Below are positions 1-8,122 of a stretch of DNA of 55,754 nt, piece after piece. Source of the DNA: Bacteroidaceae bacterium (lineage in GTDB: Bacteria > Bacteroidota > Bacteroidia > Bacteroidales > Bacteroidaceae); contig JAGBGU010000034.1 in the NCBI GenBank assembly GCA_017935785.1, positions 1 through 55,754 of the forward strand. The letters are read 5' to 3'. The translations under genes were made by a program, and so were the position numbers. The notes under the pieces are model-generated. The model made no database searches. It worked only from the letters and a program-made list of their open reading frames with translations, and was not told where the DNA came from. Position 1 is the first letter of the stretch. Each line of letters opens with the position of its first letter.

Positions 1-56
1 ACCGCCGACCCTCTGCTTGTAAGGCAGATGCTCTGAACCAGCTGAGCTAAACACCC
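1..56 (-). tRNA. tRNA-Val (UAC), 3' part missing
   Basis: On the minus strand the 5' end reads GGGTGTTTAGCTCAGC, with a D-arm and an anticodon stem-loop CTGC-CTTACAA-GCAG. This places UAC at the anticodon, so the tRNA carries valine. The variable loop and the start of the T-arm are visible; the 3' acceptor end lies outside the left edge of the window. A promoter for it sits at 111-141. Confidence 0.9.
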
Positions 57-110
57 TTTCGCCCTATCGGGACAACCTCTCGCCAGAGGCTCTTTTGCCG
101 AATTGCGGTG

Positions 111-141
111 CAAAGGTAGGGGCATTTTTCCAAACTACCAA
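111..141 (-). promoter_or_regulatory. Bacteroidetes-type promoter for tRNA-Val
   Basis: On the minus strand TACCTTTG (118-111) matches the -7 consensus TAnnTTTG. A TTG (141-139) lies exactly 20 bp upstream, the usual -33 position. Transcription would start near 105 and run through a leader with a small CCTCT/AGAGG hairpin into the tRNA. Confidence 0.75.
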
Positions 142-209
142 GCACTGGGGCGATTTTTTTTGATATTTTTATTGATTTTTCTTGCGCAAACGTGCGTTTG
201 GTACATTAT

Positions 210-1295
210 TTATCCTATTATATATTTGCTTCCGGGTATCAGGGACACAATTTTGGTGGTAATGGCGCAGCATATGAAGGTGCATACCGTGATGGCGGGG
301 ATGGCCGTTATGGTGGGCAGGAGGGGCTTGAGGATGCTGACCCACATTCCGAGCCAGAAGATGTGCATCAGATAGATGCCAAAGCTGAGCTTGGAGAGTT
401 GGGTGATGATGGCGGGGGCCTTGCCATTGATGCAGCTCATCATCAGGAAGCAGCCGGCGGTGAGGCACAGCACGGTGGGGGTGCAGAAGGCCCATCCCAG
501 TTCAATGTGGGGCGTGGAGTGCAGTGTGCCGGGCGTGGCCTGCAGATAGAAGGAGAGAATGGTGCTTACGGCTCCTGCCGCCAGCATTACGGCTCCTACG
601 GTGAGCTTGCGGGTACAGCTCCAGGTAAGGTGGGTGCGGATGTAGTGTGCCATTACCAGATAGCCCAGATAGCCGCTGAAGTACCACAGCATGTGGTATT
701 CGTTCCAGAAACACTGGCCCCACACCTCACCGCAGAAGCGGTTGAGGAAGGGAATGCAGGTGCTCAGGGCGAAGAGCAGCAGGAAGAAGCGTTCCTCGGC
801 AGCCGTGGCCTTGCGCAGCCAGGGAGACACAACGGGGATGAACAGATAGATGCTGATGAGGGGATACATGAACCAGAAGTGGCCGGCCAGGGTGGGGAAG
901 TTGAGCAATATGCGGCTCAGGTCCTTTCCGGCGGTGTCCCAGCCAATCTGGCCCCATGCAATGGGTAGGGTGGAATAGAGTACAAAGAAGGTGAAGAACG
1001 GGGGCAGAATGCGCATGAAGCGGCGTTTGTAGAACTCCCAGGAAGTGGTCTTCTCGCTCATAGGAGCCAGCAGGAAGGCGGATACAATCATGAACAGGGG
1101 TACGGACATGCGGGAGAACCCGTCATAGACGGATACCCACAGGCGGTCTGCCTCGGTGGCAAGATAGGAGGTGGGCCCCACCATGTCTGTGGCGTCGGGC
1201 GCACCATAGTAGTTTTCACTTGCGTGAACCAGGATTACGAGAAAACAGGCAAATACGCGGACGTAATCCAAAAACGTGATTCTTTCTTTTTCCAT
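210..1295 (-). CDS. membrane acyltransferase, acyltransferase-3 (OafA/YrhL-like) family
   Basis: 361 residues with about ten hydrophobic segments. The N-terminus RITFLDYVRVFACFLVILVH has the family pattern in which a short cytoplasmic stretch (LDYVRVFA) runs into helix 1 and ends in a conserved histidine. The family transfers acyl groups, often acetyl or succinyl, to sugars or other surface molecules at the inner membrane. Length is normal for the stand-alone form without a C-terminal SGNH domain. The gene is monocistronic: its promoter (1334-1341) points at it and the next feature downstream is the tRNA. Its substrate cannot be told from sequence. Confidence 0.85.
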   Translation of the reverse strand: MEKERITFLDYVRVFACFLVILVHASENYYGAPDATDMVGPTSYLATEADRLWVSVYDGFSRMSVPLFMIVSAFLLAPMSEKTTSWEFYKRRFMRILPPFFTFFVLYSTLPIAWGQIGWDTAGKDLSRILLNFPTLAGHFWFMYPLISIYLFIPVVSPWLRKATAAEERFFLLLFALSTCIPFLNRFCGEVWGQCFWNEYHMLWYFSGYLGYLVMAHYIRTHLTWSCTRKLTVGAVMLAAGAVSTILSFYLQATPGTLHSTPHIELGWAFCTPTVLCLTAGCFLMMSCINGKAPAIITQLSKLSFGIYLMHIFWLGMWVSILKPLLPTITAIPAITVCTFICCAITTKIVSLIPGSKYIIG

Positions 1296-1333
1296 TGTGT
1301 TAAATTTTGATTGAGAATAATTGATTTTGCCGG

Positions 1334-1341
1334 CAAAGATA
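1334..1341 (-). promoter_or_regulatory. -7 element TATCTTTG upstream of the acyltransferase
   Basis: CAAAGATA on the plus strand is TATCTTTG on the minus strand, an exact TAnnTTTG match, about 40 bp before the acyltransferase ATG. No clear TTG is seen at -33. Confidence 0.6.
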
Positions 1342-1594
1342 ATATAATAATGTGATTTATCTTAGAAATTGTTTGAATTTTATTTTGGAATGATTTGAGA
1401 ACTATTTTTTCGAGCGGATTATCTTTCGTGTATTGCAGGGGATGGCGTGCTATTTCTCAAAAAACAGGAATGAAAAGATGTCAAAATAGACTCAAATAAA
1501 CCGAAACACATTATAGCAAAGAAATATTTTCCATAAAATTTAAACAGTTTCTTAATTCCTGGGGGTGAAAAGTGTATAAATTAAAAAAAATGTT
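1342..1594. other. AT-rich divergent intergenic region, no gene seen
   Basis: Stretch between the outward-facing promoters of the acyltransferase and the sulfhydrylase gene. The longest ATG-started frame seen here is about 15 codons with no supporting features. No riboswitch fold was recognised, and the metY -7 element is so close to its start codon that the mRNA leader would be only about 30 nt. Confidence 0.6.
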
Positions 1595-1602
1595 TAATTT
1601 TG
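1595..1602 (+). promoter_or_regulatory. -7 element TAATTTTG for metY
   Basis: Exact TAnnTTTG match 35 bp before the metY start. The -33 region is AT-rich without a TTG. Confidence 0.6.
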
Positions 1603-1636
1603 CACAACTGAAAATAAAAATAACATTATTAGGAAT

Positions 1637-2923
1637 ATGGAACAGAAAATAGGAACATTGTGTGTACAGGCCGGATACAAGCCGGGTAAGGGCGAATCCC
1701 GTCAGATGCCCATTGTGCAGAGTACCACTTTTAAATATGACACCAGCCTGCAGATGGGCAAGCTGTTCGACCTGGAGGATACGGGCTATTTCTACACCCG
1801 TCTGCAGAATCCCACCAACGACCATGTAGCGGCGCGCATTGCCGCTCTGGAGGGCGGTGTGGCTGCCATGCTCACATCGAGCGGCCAGGCTGCCAACTTC
1901 TATGCCTGCTTTAACATTTGCGAGGCGGGCGACCACATGATCACCACCAACAGCATTTACGGCGGAACGTATAACCTCTTCGGCACCACTTTGCGCAAGC
2001 TGGGCATTGAGGTGACCTTTGTGGACCAGAACGCAAGCGAGGAGGAAATCTGCGCGGCCTTCCGCCCCAATACGAAACTGGTTTTCGGCGAGACGCTCTC
2101 CAACCCCGGCGTGCAGGTGCTCGACATTGAGAAGTTTGCCCGCATTGCCCATGCCCACGGTGTGCCCCTGATTGTCGACAACACCTTTGCCACTCCCATC
2201 AACTGCCGTCCCTTCGAATTCGGTGCGGACATTGTGACCCATTCCACCACCAAGTACATGGACGGCCATGGCGTTTGTGTGGGCGGTGTGATTGTGGACA
2301 GCGGAAACTTTGATTGGGCGGCCAATGCAGAGCGCTTCCCCGGTCTGACAACCCCTGATGAGAGCTACCACGGACTGGTATATACGGAACGCTTCGGCAA
2401 ACTGGCCTATATCACCAAGGCCACCAGCCAGCTGATGCGCGACCTGGGCAGCATACAGTCGCCCCAGCATGCTTTCTATCTGGGACTGGGCCTGCAGACC
2501 CTTCATCTGCGTGTGCCCCGCCATTGCGAGAACGCACGCCGCATAGCGCAATACCTGCATGACGATCCCCGAGTGGCATGGATTAATTATCCCGATCTGG
2601 AAGACGACTCGCAGCACGCCCTGCAACAGAAGTATCTTCCCGACGGTTCTTGCGGCGTAATGGCGTTCGGGCTGAAGGGCGGCCGCGAGTTCAGCATCCG
2701 CTTCATGGACAGTCTGAAGCTTATCGGCATTGCCACTCATGTGGCCGACTGCCACAGCTGCGTGCTCCATCCCGCCAGCCATACCCACCGCCAGCTCACG
2801 GACGAGCAGTTGATTGAGGCCGGAATCAGTCCCGACCTTATCCGCCTCTCAGTGGGTATAGAGGATGCGGACGACCTGATTGAAGACATCCGTCAGGCCA
2901 TTGAAATGGCAGAGAAGGGATGA
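1637..2923 (+). CDS. metY: O-acetylhomoserine sulfhydrylase / aminocarboxypropyltransferase
   Basis: 428 residues, the normal length for this Cys/Met-metabolism PLP enzyme. It would convert O-acetylhomoserine plus sulfide to homocysteine (or act on O-acetylserine) in the cytoplasm. The PLP-binding lysine is K206 in THSTTKYMDGHG. The N-terminal YFYTRLQNPT region and the ALEGG and SSGQAA stretches are the family's cofactor-binding signatures. The C-terminal VADCHSCVLHPASHTHRQ segment is typical of the homocysteine synthase branch rather than cystathionine lyases. The start is fixed by the promoter at 1595. It ends one base before the small membrane gene, so the two are probably co-transcribed. 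Confidence 0.93.
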   Translation: MEQKIGTLCVQAGYKPGKGESRQMPIVQSTTFKYDTSLQMGKLFDLEDTGYFYTRLQNPTNDHVAARIAALEGGVAAMLTSSGQAANFYACFNICEAGDHMITTNSIYGGTYNLFGTTLRKLGIEVTFVDQNASEEEICAAFRPNTKLVFGETLSNPGVQVLDIEKFARIAHAHGVPLIVDNTFATPINCRPFEFGADIVTHSTTKYMDGHGVCVGGVIVDSGNFDWAANAERFPGLTTPDESYHGLVYTERFGKLAYITKATSQLMRDLGSIQSPQHAFYLGLGLQTLHLRVPRHCENARRIAQYLHDDPRVAWINYPDLEDDSQHALQQKYLPDGSCGVMAFGLKGGREFSIRFMDSLKLIGIATHVADCHSCVLHPASHTHRQLTDEQLIEAGISPDLIRLSVGIEDADDLIEDIRQAIEMAEKG

Positions 2924-2924
2924 T

Positions 2925-3152
2925 ATGTATAATTTCTTAAAAGATGAATCTATGATAAAAAAAAGTATTGCGCAGGGCGTTGTTGCCGGCGTGCTTTATG
3001 CGTTGGTTACGTGGTGTGGCAATGAATTTTTCTTTGACAAGGACGAATCTTTGCTGGTTGTCCTGCTGCAAGGTTTGTTTTTTGCGGTGGCCATGAGTGC
3101 CTTTTATTATTTGGCCGAGAGGAACAAGGTGAAAAAGAAAAAGCAATCATAA
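2925..3152 (+). CDS. small two-helix membrane protein, function unknown
   Basis: 75 residues from the ATG at 2925, one base after the metY stop; an alternative start is the ATG at 2952-2954. Two hydrophobic stretches (VVAGVLYALVTW and LLVVLLQGLFFAVAMSAFYYLA) flank a short charged loop with FFFDKDES, and the protein ends in a lysine-rich tail. I do not recognise the family. Its place directly after metY suggests shared transcription, not necessarily shared function. A bidirectional terminator follows. Confidence 0.7.
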   Translation: MYNFLKDESMIKKSIAQGVVAGVLYALVTWCGNEFFFDKDESLLVVLLQGLFFAVAMSAFYYLAERNKVKKKKQS

Positions 3153-3158
3153 AGAAAG

Positions 3159-3180
3159 AGCGGCTCAAAGGCCGCTTTTC
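3159..3180. terminator. bidirectional terminator between convergent genes
   Basis: AGCGGC (3159-3164), loop TCAAAG, GCCGCT (3171-3176). An A-rich run lies to the left and TTTTCTTTT to the right, so the hairpin can serve both the metY unit and the leftward HAD gene. Confidence 0.8.
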
Positions 3181-3182
3181 TT

Positions 3183-3905
3183 TTATAGGATATCCATTAT
3201 CTCCCTTAGAGAATGCACTTCGTGGGTTACGGGGACGGGCGCATTGTCCGTTGGGGATGAGGCGTTGAAGTAAATGGCATCCAGCCCTACGCCCAGAGCG
3301 CCGCGGATGTCCGTCTCAAAGTTGTCCCCAATCATGACGGTTTTTTCCGGTATGGCGCCGCTTGCCAGGAAGGCATACCGGAAAAAGTCGGGATGAGGCT
3401 TGTTGGCACCGGCATCCTCGGAAAGAATAATGGAGCGGAACGTGTCCTGCATGCCGCAGGCCTTGAGCTTGCGGTACTGCACTTCGTGGAAGCCGTTGCT
3501 GCAAAGGTGCAGGCGGTAGCCCTTTTGGTTGAGGTATTCAACCAGTTCGTGCGCACCGTCTATTACTCCGGGTTTGGTGGCGCAGCGCTCCAGAAAATAA
3601 TCGCTCATCTGCAGGCAGAAATCTTCGGTTGTCTGCATGGGGTTTCCGTCTGCGTCCCTGCCCTCGGAAAGCGGTCTGCGGAAGCGCTCAATTATAAGAA
3701 AGTCGCGGGTAATCTTTCCGTGGGCATACAGTTTCCACAAATCCAGATTGGTTTCCCAATAAGGTTTGTAGAAGTCTTCGGGGGTGGGGAAATAGCGCTC
3801 CAGACCAAAATGTGCAAAGAGCTCCCCAAGAGAAATCTGCGCGTTTCCGCGTGTGTTATATAATGTGTCATCAAAGTCGATGAAGATATCGGTGTATTTG
3901 TTCAT
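3183..3905 (-). CDS. HAD-family pyrimidine nucleotidase, YjjG type
   Basis: 240 residues from the ATG at 3905. HAD motif I is DFDDTL (nucleophile D10, general acid D12), motif II LCSNG, motif III lysine in NKPHPDFF and motif IV GDNFETD, with a helical cap between motifs I and II. Spacing and the PHPDFF stretch match YjjG, which dephosphorylates noncanonical pyrimidine nucleoside monophosphates as a house-cleaning activity. The reading frame stays open upstream to 4610, but that part overlaps the promoter and the divergent gene, so the start at MNKYTD is preferred. Related HAD phosphatases cannot be fully excluded. Confidence 0.85.
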   Translation of the reverse strand: MNKYTDIFIDFDDTLYNTRGNAQISLGELFAHFGLERYFPTPEDFYKPYWETNLDLWKLYAHGKITRDFLIIERFRRPLSEGRDADGNPMQTTEDFCLQMSDYFLERCATKPGVIDGAHELVEYLNQKGYRLHLCSNGFHEVQYRKLKACGMQDTFRSIILSEDAGANKPHPDFFRYAFLASGAIPEKTVMIGDNFETDIRGALGVGLDAIYFNASSPTDNAPVPVTHEVHSLREIMDIL

Positions 3906-3937
3906 TGTCCCAACCTGTTGTTTTGTAAAAGTATGGG

Positions 3938-3945
3938 CAAAGATA
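3938..3945 (-). promoter_or_regulatory. -7 element TATCTTTG for the HAD gene
   Basis: Exact TAnnTTTG match on the minus strand, 33 bp upstream of the ATG at 3905. It argues against the longer reading frame as the real gene. Confidence 0.65.
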
Positions 3946-4079
3946 GGCATTTCTGTCCAATTATCTTTCCAATGGGTATATGTTTTTACTTGTTTTCTTG
4001 CGTGTCCCCCGTTTTTTCCGTAAATTCGTAGCCGTAATCTTAATTTATATTTCGCAGGAGTATAAAAAATAATATTATC

Positions 4080-5021
4080 ATGAAATACAGACAGACCATC
4101 AGTTTTGGCCGTGCATGTATGCTGGCAGTTCTCCTTACCCTTAGTTCCTTTGTGTGGGCGCAGCAGGGGCTGGCTCCCAAGGTGCGGGTGCTTTCCATCG
4201 GCAACTCTTTCAGCAGAGATGCCTTCAGCTATGTTCCCTTTATCATTGAAGACCTGGTGCCCGGCGTTCAGGTGGACTGGGGTATCATGTACATTGGCGG
4301 TTGTACGCTGGAACGTCATTGGGAGAACTGGGTGGGGCAGAAACCGGCCTATCAGTTTGACCGCTTCCGCACAGGCGATACGCACTGGAGCCTGCAGCGC
4401 GACGTTACGCTGCAACAGGCCATGCAGGCCGGGGAGTGGGACATTATAATCCTGCAGCAGCAAAGTGCGCGTTCGCGCTATTACGACACATACCAGCCCT
4501 ATCTGGACAACCTGTTGGCCGAACTGCTGAAGGCACGCCCCGGAGTTACGCCGGCCTGGCTGATGACCCAGGCCTACGGAACGGGCTATGACAGGCTGGG
4601 AGATATGCACACGGACGAGATGTGGGCCCGTATCAGTATGGCTTCACAGCAGGTGATGGAAAAGACACCCACCCGCCTGCTTATTCCGGCCGGTACGGCT
4701 ATACAGAACGCACGCTATACGGCGCTTGACCGCTTTGGAAAGGCCGGCCATCTGGTTTATGACGGCTATCATCTGCACGAAGGGATTGCCCCGCTCATAG
4801 AGGGCTTGTGCGCGGCTCAGGTGGTGATGAAGCATTACGGAGTGGACGTGGACGTGGAAAAGAGCCGTCTGCGCATTACGCCCGAATGGCGGAAAGAACG
4901 CCGCACGCCAGAACCTCACGGCGAGCCGGAACCGGCAACCGAGGAGGATTACTCCCTGGCCTACCGTTCTGTAAAGTGGGCGTTGGCATCTCCCTGGAAA
5001 CTTACTGTCATTGAAAAATAG
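4080..5021 (+). CDS. secreted DUF4886 (SGNH-hydrolase-like) protein
   Basis: 313 residues with a signal peptide of about 27 residues ([13 protein letters not shown], cleavage probably after VWA). The mature part begins with [11 protein letters not shown], the block containing the catalytic-type serine, and ends its core with YDGYHLHEG, which provides the Asp/His pair seen in SGNH hydrolases. ILQQQSARS in between corresponds to another conserved block. Such proteins are secreted or periplasmic esterase-like enzymes of Bacteroidetes with unproven substrates. It is the first gene of a rightward run (gap of 14 bp to the methyltransferase). Confidence 0.85.
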   Translation: MKYRQTISFGRACMLAVLLTLSSFVWAQQGLAPKVRVLSIGNSFSRDAFSYVPFIIEDLVPGVQVDWGIMYIGGCTLERHWENWVGQKPAYQFDRFRTGDTHWSLQRDVTLQQAMQAGEWDIIILQQQSARSRYYDTYQPYLDNLLAELLKARPGVTPAWLMTQAYGTGYDRLGDMHTDEMWARISMASQQVMEKTPTRLLIPAGTAIQNARYTALDRFGKAGHLVYDGYHLHEGIAPLIEGLCAAQVVMKHYGVDVDVEKSRLRITPEWRKERRTPEPHGEPEPATEEDYSLAYRSVKWALASPWKLTVIEK

Positions 5022-5035
5022 TACGGAGAAGTGTT

Positions 5036-5767
5036 ATGGCTTTGATTTCTGCAGAGAAAGACCCGATGGGGCAGGCAATAGCGGACTATTACCGCACAGG
5101 AGAGGCAAAGAGGCTGCGTGTAATTTCGTCCATGTTTGACGAGGACGAGATTCCCGTTTCCACTCTTTTCCGTGGCGCTGAACAGATGAATGCCATGGAA
5201 CGCACTGCCCTGGATGCGGTGTACGGACGCATACTGGACGTAGGGGCAGGCAGCGGATGCCATTCGCTGGTATTGCAGGAGCGCGGCCATAGTGTTACGG
5301 CCATCGATGTGTCCCCGCTGTCGGTGGAAACCATGCGCAAGAGGGGAGTGGAGGACGCCCGTTTGGCGGACTTCTACGAGATGGAGTGTGACACACGCTA
5401 TGACACTCTGCTCATGCTTATGAACGGATCGGGGATTATCGGTACGCTGCAGGGGATGGAGCGTTTCTTTGACAGGCTTGACCGGATACTGGCCCCAGGC
5501 GGACAAGTGCTGATGGATTCCAGTGACTTGCGCTATGTCTATGAGGATGAGGAAGGAGAAATGGACTGGAATCCGGAATGGGGATATTACGGCGAGGTGG
5601 ATTACAGGATGCAGTACGGCAGGGTAAAGGGCGAGCCTTTTGACTGGCTGTATGTAGACCTGGAAACCCTGAAAAGGTATGCCGAAGAAAACGGTTACTG
5701 TCTGACTCTGCTTGCTCTGGGCGAGCATTATGACTATTTGGCACAATTGAAAAGAAAAGTTATTTGA
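5036..5767 (+). CDS. class I SAM-dependent methyltransferase
   Basis: 243 residues. Motif I is ILDVGAGSGCHS (about residues 64-75), followed by the acidic residue ending strand 2 (VTAIDVSP) and a motif-III-like DTLLMLMNG stretch; a methyltransferase Rossmann core (types 11/25) fits. The substrate is unknown; small-molecule methylation is most likely because no RNA- or DNA-binding domain is visible. It begins 14 bp after the DUF4886 gene with a GGAGAA stretch upstream and ends one base before the next gene, indicating an operon. Confidence 0.87.
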   Translation: MALISAEKDPMGQAIADYYRTGEAKRLRVISSMFDEDEIPVSTLFRGAEQMNAMERTALDAVYGRILDVGAGSGCHSLVLQERGHSVTAIDVSPLSVETMRKRGVEDARLADFYEMECDTRYDTLLMLMNGSGIIGTLQGMERFFDRLDRILAPGGQVLMDSSDLRYVYEDEEGEMDWNPEWGYYGEVDYRMQYGRVKGEPFDWLYVDLETLKRYAEENGYCLTLLALGEHYDYLAQLKRKVI

Positions 5768-5768
5768 T

Positions 5769-7067
5769 ATGCATCTTATAAATCGATTGTCTGTATGGCT
5801 CGTATGCCTCTGTTTGACAGGCGGCATACAGGCGAAAAACTTGCCGGGCCCTTCTGCAGGGAAATATACGGTGGTTTACACTCCGTCTGCCGAGACCGGC
5901 ATTGCACAAAAGCCAGCCATGGAACTTGCACGGAAACTGACGGAAATGACCGGAAACAGGATTGCTGTGGCTGCCGATACACTTTCTTCCCTGCGAGGAA
6001 AAAGAATCTCCCTCCAATGGGAACAGACATTCTCTCCCTTTGCCTATAGGGTGGATGCCAATAGGAAATTCATTAGCATAAAGGCAGGCGGCGAGTGGGC
6101 CATGGAATATGCCGCCTCTTTGGTGGCGGACCGCATTGCCGGGAAGACAGGATTTGGCAATTATACTTTGGAAGGTACGGTGGAAGGGAAAATGCTCTTT
6201 CCGCGTAGAAGGGATGTAAACCTGCGCATTCTGGTGGACAATATCTGGGACTACAGCGCCGAGACTCTGCCCAAAGCTTGGGAACAGGCCGGAATAGACT
6301 GCAGGGACAAGCATCGCGCTCCGCAGTTTGCTCAAATGGTACGCGCCTATATGCCCGATGTTCTGGCGCTGCAAGAATACAACCGACATATGCACAATGA
6401 GTTTTATCCGCTTATCCAGGCCTACGGCTATGAGATAGCCTATGATTCGGGAGATGGCCCATGGAACAATACACCGCTTTTCTTCCTGAAAGACAGTGTG
6501 GAACTGAAAGAGGTGAAATACCATCTGTACACTCCTGAACAATGGTGCAATGCCGGAACAAAGTCGTTCGCCTGGGCGGTATTCCGCCAAAAGTCTACGG
6601 GTACGGTATTTGCTCTTATGAACACCCACCTGTGGTGGAAAAGTGACAAAGCGCAGCCCGGAAGCACTATGGCCCGTGCCGCACAGATCCGTCTGCTAAT
6701 GGCGGACGCGGAGATTATCCGCCAAAAGTACGACTGTCCCATCTTTGTGGTTGGAGACATGAACAGTGAGGAGCCTTCCGTGCCCATACAGCAGTTTTTA
6801 CAGGCTGGTTATCTTCCGTGCCACAGCATTGCCACGGTATATGCCAACAAGGACAATGGCCATCATGTCTGCAGTCCGTCGGAGGTGGGAAGAAGGGAAA
6901 GTAAACGTAAGAGCGTAAAGCGCGAAGTGGGAGCCATTGACCATTGTCTGCTGTACAATGCCAAGGAAGGTGACGAGGTGAAGGTTTTCGATTGTATACA
7001 GTCATACTTTACGGTGCTGCTCACAGACCATTACCCAAATCTTATAGATGCAGCCCTGAAAAGATAG
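5769..7067 (+). CDS. secreted endonuclease/exonuclease/phosphatase-fold hydrolase with a glycosidase-like N-terminal domain
   Basis: 432 residues. There is a signal peptide (about residues 1-22, ending IQAK). Residues about 30-135 (ELARKLTEMTG, then FISIKAGGEWAMEYAASLVAD) resemble the alpha/beta accessory domain found at the N-terminus of GH20/GH67 glycosidases. Residues about 150-430 form the EEP domain with ALQEYN (metal-binding Glu), MNTHLWW, VVGDMNS (Asp/Asn) and a final DHYPN His. EEP enzymes are metal-dependent phosphoesterases; an extracytoplasmic phosphodiesterase or nuclease is likely. One base separates it from the methyltransferase, and 8 bp from the AraC gene. Confidence 0.82.
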   Translation: MHLINRLSVWLVCLCLTGGIQAKNLPGPSAGKYTVVYTPSAETGIAQKPAMELARKLTEMTGNRIAVAADTLSSLRGKRISLQWEQTFSPFAYRVDANRKFISIKAGGEWAMEYAASLVADRIAGKTGFGNYTLEGTVEGKMLFPRRRDVNLRILVDNIWDYSAETLPKAWEQAGIDCRDKHRAPQFAQMVRAYMPDVLALQEYNRHMHNEFYPLIQAYGYEIAYDSGDGPWNNTPLFFLKDSVELKEVKYHLYTPEQWCNAGTKSFAWAVFRQKSTGTVFALMNTHLWWKSDKAQPGSTMARAAQIRLLMADAEIIRQKYDCPIFVVGDMNSEEPSVPIQQFLQAGYLPCHSIATVYANKDNGHHVCSPSEVGRRESKRKSVKREVGAIDHCLLYNAKEGDEVKVFDCIQSYFTVLLTDHYPNLIDAALKR

Positions 7068-7075
7068 GTAAGCCC

Positions 7076-7987
7076 ATGAAAGAACGTTTGTTAAGTGCCG
7101 GCTTTGCGCCTGCTGTAGTTTCGGAGAAGGTGGAACAGGTTGACGCAATGGACTTTATAGTCCTTAACCTGGGGCATGCCTGTACGGTTAATCCGTGGGG
7201 ACATCGAGACATATCCTCTCCTTTCATCCGTCTGTATTACATAAAACAGGGTAGGGCGGTCCTTCATTTGCCCGAGGGGGATATGGAAGCCACGGCCGGC
7301 CATATGTATCTTATCCCCAGCTATGTTCCGCATTCGTACGAGTGTGATCCTGGTTTCGACTTTTATTATCTTTTTGTCTTCCAGTGGCTCGAACGCGGAG
7401 TAAGTGTGTTCCAGACGTATGACTTCCCTTATCAGGTGCGGTCGAACGAGGCCACGCAGCTTTTGTTTGAGAACTATTGTAACCTTTATCCCCAGTTAAA
7501 CCTGCCTAGCGAGGATGCCGCCAAGTTTGATGCGCATCCTTCCTACCGCGAGTATGTACAGGCCTATATGCAGATGGCCCATTATGAGCGTCTGCAACTG
7601 CATGGGCTGGTGGAGATACTTTTCTCCTATTTTGTCAAACAGGCAAAGTTGCGGGCGGTTATGAGCGATGTACGCATGGCCGGACTGATGAAGTATGTGC
7701 AGGAGCACATGGAAGATCCTCTTTCCACTGAGGAACTGGCGCGGCATGCTTGCGTAACCAAGTGCCACCTAATCAGGATGTTCCGTTCCTCTCTCGGCGT
7801 TACGCCGCTACGCTATATTACCCAGTGCAAGGTTCAACACGCCCAAACCCTTCTCTTGCGTACGGATTTAAGTGTAAAACAAGTGGGAGAAGCGGTAGGT
7901 TTTAAGGATATATCGTACTTTATCCGTCTTTTCCGCCGTCAGTTGGGATTTACTCCGCAGGAATACAGAGAAAAGTTGATAGGATAG
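7076..7987 (+). CDS. AraC-family transcriptional regulator
   Basis: 303 residues from the ATG at 7076, 8 bp after the preceding stop; the frame is open further upstream but inside the EEP gene. The N-terminal half is a cupin-like ligand-binding domain (FIRLYYIKQGRAVLHL, then GHMYLIPSYVPHSYE). The C-terminal ~100 residues carry two helix-turn-helix motifs (LSTEELARHACVTKCHLIRM and LSVKQVGEAVGFKDISYFIR), ending in the family tail LGFTPQEYR. As the last gene of the four-gene run it may control that run or a sugar-related regulon; no operator was identified. Confidence 0.9.
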   Translation: MKERLLSAGFAPAVVSEKVEQVDAMDFIVLNLGHACTVNPWGHRDISSPFIRLYYIKQGRAVLHLPEGDMEATAGHMYLIPSYVPHSYECDPGFDFYYLFVFQWLERGVSVFQTYDFPYQVRSNEATQLLFENYCNLYPQLNLPSEDAAKFDAHPSYREYVQAYMQMAHYERLQLHGLVEILFSYFVKQAKLRAVMSDVRMAGLMKYVQEHMEDPLSTEELARHACVTKCHLIRMFRSSLGVTPLRYITQCKVQHAQTLLLRTDLSVKQVGEAVGFKDISYFIRLFRRQLGFTPQEYREKLIG

Positions 7988-8081
7988 GACAATTTTAGGA
8001 GCAGATAGGATAATATAGGCAAAAATGCCCAGATTTGGCTGATTTCATCAGGATATTATTTTCAATTAACATTTCTCTTCA

Positions 8082-8089
8082 TATCTTTG
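8082..8089 (+). promoter_or_regulatory. -7 element TATCTTTG for the acyl-ACP synthetase fusion
   Basis: Exact TAnnTTTG match. The longest reading frame of the next gene starts with a TTG inside this element, so translation more likely starts at the ATG at 8123. Confidence 0.7.
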
Positions 8090-8122
8090 CAAACAGATAG
8101 AAACGATAAAATCATTTTTTTA

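Noticed and set aside
180..215. Hairpin CAAAC/GTTTG after the acyltransferase as a terminator
   Set aside because: The stem is only 5 bp and the leftward sequence after it is A-rich rather than U-rich.
1300..1636. SAM or other riboswitch before metY
   Set aside because: The -7 element is 35 bp from the start codon, leaving a leader too short for a known aptamer.
1511..2788. 425-codon open frame antisense to metY
   Set aside because: It is the mirror of a well-conserved enzyme gene, has no recognisable domain and begins and ends without promoter or terminator; GC-rich third positions of metY keep the opposite frame open.
8087..8122. TTG start for the acyl-ACP synthetase fusion
   Set aside because: The TTG lies inside the -7 promoter element; the ATG at 8123 is used instead.
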